From Candidatus Nealsoniibacteriota bacterium (lineage in GTDB: Bacteria; Patescibacteriota; Minisyncoccia; Minisyncoccales; GWA2-38-27): DNA of 37,849 nt. Below, in pieces: positions 36,815 to 37,849 of this stretch. Location of the stretch: the NCBI GenBank assembly GCA_030616085.1, contig JAUWYA010000007.1:1-37849 (forward strand), read 5' to 3'. How positions within the stretch are numbered: the first letter of the stretch is position 1; each line of letters begins with the position of its first letter. The notes under the pieces were generated by a model. It had not been told where the DNA came from and made no database searches. It saw only the letters and a list, made by a program, of their open reading frames with translations. The translations under genes were made by a program, and so were the position numbers.

Positions 36815-36890
36815 CCCCGTTAGAAATCCGCCCTGCCAAAGGCATGTCGGCAGACACCTAGGGGCGTCTTATTTCTAACGGGGTTGACAA
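36811..36890. repeat. CCCCGTTAGA palindromic repeat, copy 3, supplying a -35 box
   Basis: TTGACCCCGTTAGAAAT and ATTTCTAACGGGGTTGACA form the outer arms. The longer centre contains GC-rich sequence with its own short stems. The right end TTGACA (36884-36889) is 16 nt from TATTAT (36906-36911), making it the -35 box of the T-box promoter. Confidence 0.85.
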
Positions 36891-36911
36891 GCCTGTTGGG
36901 TTTGCTATTAT
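36884..36911 (+). promoter_or_regulatory. Promoter of the T-box transcript
   Basis: TTGACA (36884-36889), 16-nt spacer, TATTAT (36906-36911). Expected transcript start near 36918. Confidence 0.75.
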
Positions 36912-36917
36912 TAAAAT

Positions 36918-37173
36918 ATCTTTGAAAATTATAAAACCTATGAATCGGGTCTCTCGTTTAACGAGGGGTTGGGCCCGAGGAGGTGGTTTCTGCTTCAGTG
37001 GAAACCCGGCTTCCTCCGTAACCAGAGGATAACTGCTTCTTAGTTGAGTCAGTGAGTAGCCCCGCCTTGGCGGGGAATCGGGGTGGTACCGCGGGTACTT
37101 CAGTGCTTCAGCACAAGACTTCTCGTCCCTGTTATTTACTTTAGGTAGATAATAGAGATGAGAAGTTTTTTGT
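36918..37173 (+). promoter_or_regulatory. T-box riboswitch with transcription terminator
   Basis: The T-box core GGGTGGTACCGCGG lies at 37081-37094, with the pairing partner CGTCCC at 37124-37129. Before it is a perfect stem III, CCCCGCC-TT-GGCGGGG. The upstream arm has GGAGG/CCTCC and GGTTTC/GAAACC helices with CAGTGGAAA in the distal loop, as expected of stem I. The terminator is a long stem (ACTTCTCGTCCCTGTTATT with AATAGAGATGAGAAGT) plus T6. The specifier codon is not resolved; a TGC at 37034-37036 is one candidate. The T-box base pairing with the tRNA discriminator is T, which calls for a tRNA with A73. It controls two small Cys-rich protein genes. Confidence 0.85.
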
Positions 37174-37235
37174 TACTTCTCAATTGTTCTTTAGAAAGAA
37201 AGTACATTGAAAACTAAATTAGAAAGGAAGTAAGT

Positions 37236-37415
37236 ATGCCTCTTAAAAAAGATGCTTGTGTTGTATGCAACGATACAAAAAGATGTAGTGTTTGCAAGGG
37301 AGAAGGAAAGACCTTGAAAGAGGGCGAGAAAGTTACGTGTAAAGCATGTGGTGGTTCGGGAAAATGCGCCCACTGTATTTACAAGCATAGTTTTGGCGGT
37401 TGGGCTTGTTATTAA
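37236..37415 (+). CDS. Small cysteine-rich protein (DnaJ-type zinc finger), 59 aa
   Basis: Just below the ORF track length cut-off. ATG at 37236 is preceded by GAAAGGAAG. The protein has nine cysteines in 59 residues, arranged as CVVC, CSVCKGEG, CKACGGSG, CAHC and one near the C-terminus, the CxxCxGxG pattern of the DnaJ cysteine-rich domain, which binds two zinc ions. No J-domain is present. It lies directly behind the T-box riboswitch and is followed by a second protein of the same kind, so both are under T-box control. The function is unknown; zinc binding or protein binding are plausible. Confidence 0.8.
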   Translation: MPLKKDACVVCNDTKRCSVCKGEGKTLKEGEKVTCKACGGSGKCAHCIYKHSFGGWACY

Positions 37416-37426
37416 AGGAGACTAAA

Positions 37427-37582
37427 ATGATAGAAGAAGATAAAAGATGTCCGGTTTGTTTCGGTAAGAAAAAATGCAAAGTTTGCTCGGGTAAAGGATG
37501 TGTTGTATGTGATAATACTGGTAAATGCTCTAGATGTAAGGGAAAAGGGGTGAAATCTCTTTTCAGTTTTCAGAGAAAATAA
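37427..37582 (+). CDS. Second small cysteine-rich zinc-finger protein, 51 aa
   Basis: The ATG at 37427 with AAAGGAG 6 nt upstream is the likely start, not the TTG at 37400. The protein of 51 residues has eight cysteines: CPVC, CKVCSGKG, CVVC, CSRCKGKG, again DnaJ-type CxxCxGxG units. It starts 11 nt after the stop of the first and is probably translated from the same T-box-controlled message. After it lies a perfect GAGGAAAGATT/AATCTTTCCTC stem at 37610-37631. Function unknown. Confidence 0.8.
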   Translation: MIEEDKRCPVCFGKKKCKVCSGKGCVVCDNTGKCSRCKGKGVKSLFSFQRK

Positions 37583-37609
37583 ATGGAGACACTCGTTCTT
37601 TGTTTTAGG

Positions 37610-37631
37610 GGAGGAAAGATTAATCTTTCCT
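37610..37631. terminator. Palindromic stem after the Cys-rich genes
   Basis: GAGGAAAGATT and AATCTTTCCTC are exact reverse complements without a loop. There is no clear T-run, so a role as terminator is uncertain. Confidence 0.4.
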
Positions 37632-37721
37632 CGCACCTATTTATTTAAAGATTTTTCTGTATTGCATTGTTAGAATTAAGTTGTGTTTAAGTATTTTTGT
37701 TAAAGGATCTCTGCTTTCTAG

Positions 37722-37849
37722 TCAGTAGCTTGTCACCACTTGCATAGGAGTTTTAAGATTAATACCAAGATGTAATCTCTCGGTATTGTAGTAATGAATA
37801 TATTCAGGAATGACCTTTTTGTATGCTCTCATTGTTTTAGGAATATCTT
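37722..37849 (-). CDS. Transposase/integrase, C-terminal fragment (rve type), enters from right edge
   Basis: On the minus strand the frame from the window edge reads DIPKTMRAYKKVIPEYIHYY, then NTERLHLGINLKTPMQVV up to a TGA. The Tyr-Asn-x-Glu-Arg-Leu-His pattern followed by a Thr-Pro box is the usual C-terminus of rve (integrase core) transposases. Together with the N-terminal piece at 1-89 it could be parts of two copies of one IS, or of one IS split by the ends of the window. The catalytic Glu helix lies outside the window. Confidence 0.75.
   Translation of the reverse strand, partial: DIPKTMRAYKKVIPEYIHYYNTERLHLGINLKTPMQVVTSY

Noticed and set aside
37034-37036. TGC as cysteine specifier of the T-box
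   Set aside because: Not accepted as fact: stem I could not be folded with certainty, the triplet is not followed by the usual purine, and the T-box discriminator-pairing base predicts A73, unlike typical tRNA-Cys. Kept only as one candidate.
37630-37721. Open frame after the transposase TGA, ending QYRKIFK, similar to the MFS C-terminus IQYRKIFR
   Set aside because: The likeness covers only about six residues and a short DNA stretch; it could be an MFS relic but is too short to call. UGA recoding was also considered and rejected because TGA ends intact genes such as those at 11816 and 23910.
1-37849. CRISPR array
   Set aside because: No regularly spaced repeats with unique spacers were found; the repeats present are inverted repeats, modules or microsatellites.
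1-37849. Circular plasmid
   Set aside because: Matching transposase pieces at both ends are explained better by IS copies, and the window holds rpsO, pnp, rsmA, cca and tRNAs.

Overview
The window looks like a chromosomal piece of an AT-rich, small-genome bacterium, most likely a Candidate Phyla Radiation (Patescibacteria/Parcubacteria-type) organism. This is inferred from the gene set (TrbL/VirB6-like protein plus VirB2-like pilin, LysM-M23 peptidase, coiled-coil/SH3 membrane protein, TraR-type zinc finger, degenerate intergenic repeats) and from tRNAs without encoded CCA. TGA, TAA and TAG all end genes here, so the code appears standard. Both window ends lie inside pieces of an IS481/rve-type transposase, so the window probably ends at insertion-sequence copies.

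Region 1 (about 0.1-19.7 kb) is mostly housekeeping: an SPFH protein, secretion/pilus genes, rsmA, an M23 peptidase, rpsO, a NYN-domain protein, pnp, a large coiled-coil membrane protein, a TraR/DksA zinc finger, a RelE-type toxin-antitoxin pair, a CCA-adding enzyme, a fusion of isopentenyl-diphosphate isomerase with a polyprenyl synthase, YjbQ, two Nudix proteins and an ABC transporter. Five tRNAs (Lys-CTT, Ala-TGC, Arg-TCG, Pro-CGG, Ala-CGC) and one orphan tRNA 5' half are interspersed. Several genes have a -10 box only 5-9 nt before the start codon (apparently leaderless mRNAs), and two genes start 2-7 nt after a tRNA, so tRNA processing could create their mRNA 5' ends.

Region 2 (about 19.7-31.2 kb) is a mosaic accessory island. 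Its genes are separated by recurring intergenic modules: a terminator, then a strong promoter (TTGACA, 17 nt, TAnAnT), a short covarying hairpin, a TTTAACAA-type motif and a Shine-Dalgarno site. It holds two radical SAM/SPASM maturases, each followed by a tiny basic peptide gene missing from the ORF track (38 aa ending PLCMCCEWTD; 27 aa ending in a Ser/Thr/Asn-rich tail), a cupin, an MFS exporter preceded by a 43-codon ORF, three methyltransferases, a GNAT acetyltransferase, a lipoprotein with an in-frame TAG, and a metallopeptidase-like gene split by a CAAA tetranucleotide repeat. This looks like a set of two or more candidate RiPP (modified peptide) cassettes and is the best candidate for an undescribed system.

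Region 3 (about 31.2-37.8 kb) has a class I terpene-synthase-like protein, which could use the product of the Idi-prenyl synthase fusion, then a 7TM histidine kinase, its probable response regulator 2.6 kb away, and inserted genes between them. Three copies of the kinase's C-terminal tail and one internal fragment mark insertion points. A hicBA pair with a broken toxin gene is present. The end of the window carries a complete-looking T-box riboswitch with terminator in front of two very small cysteine-rich zinc-ribbon proteins, an unusual target for a T-box. A CCCCGTTAGA palindromic repeat occurs three times and twice supplies the -35 box of the next promoter.
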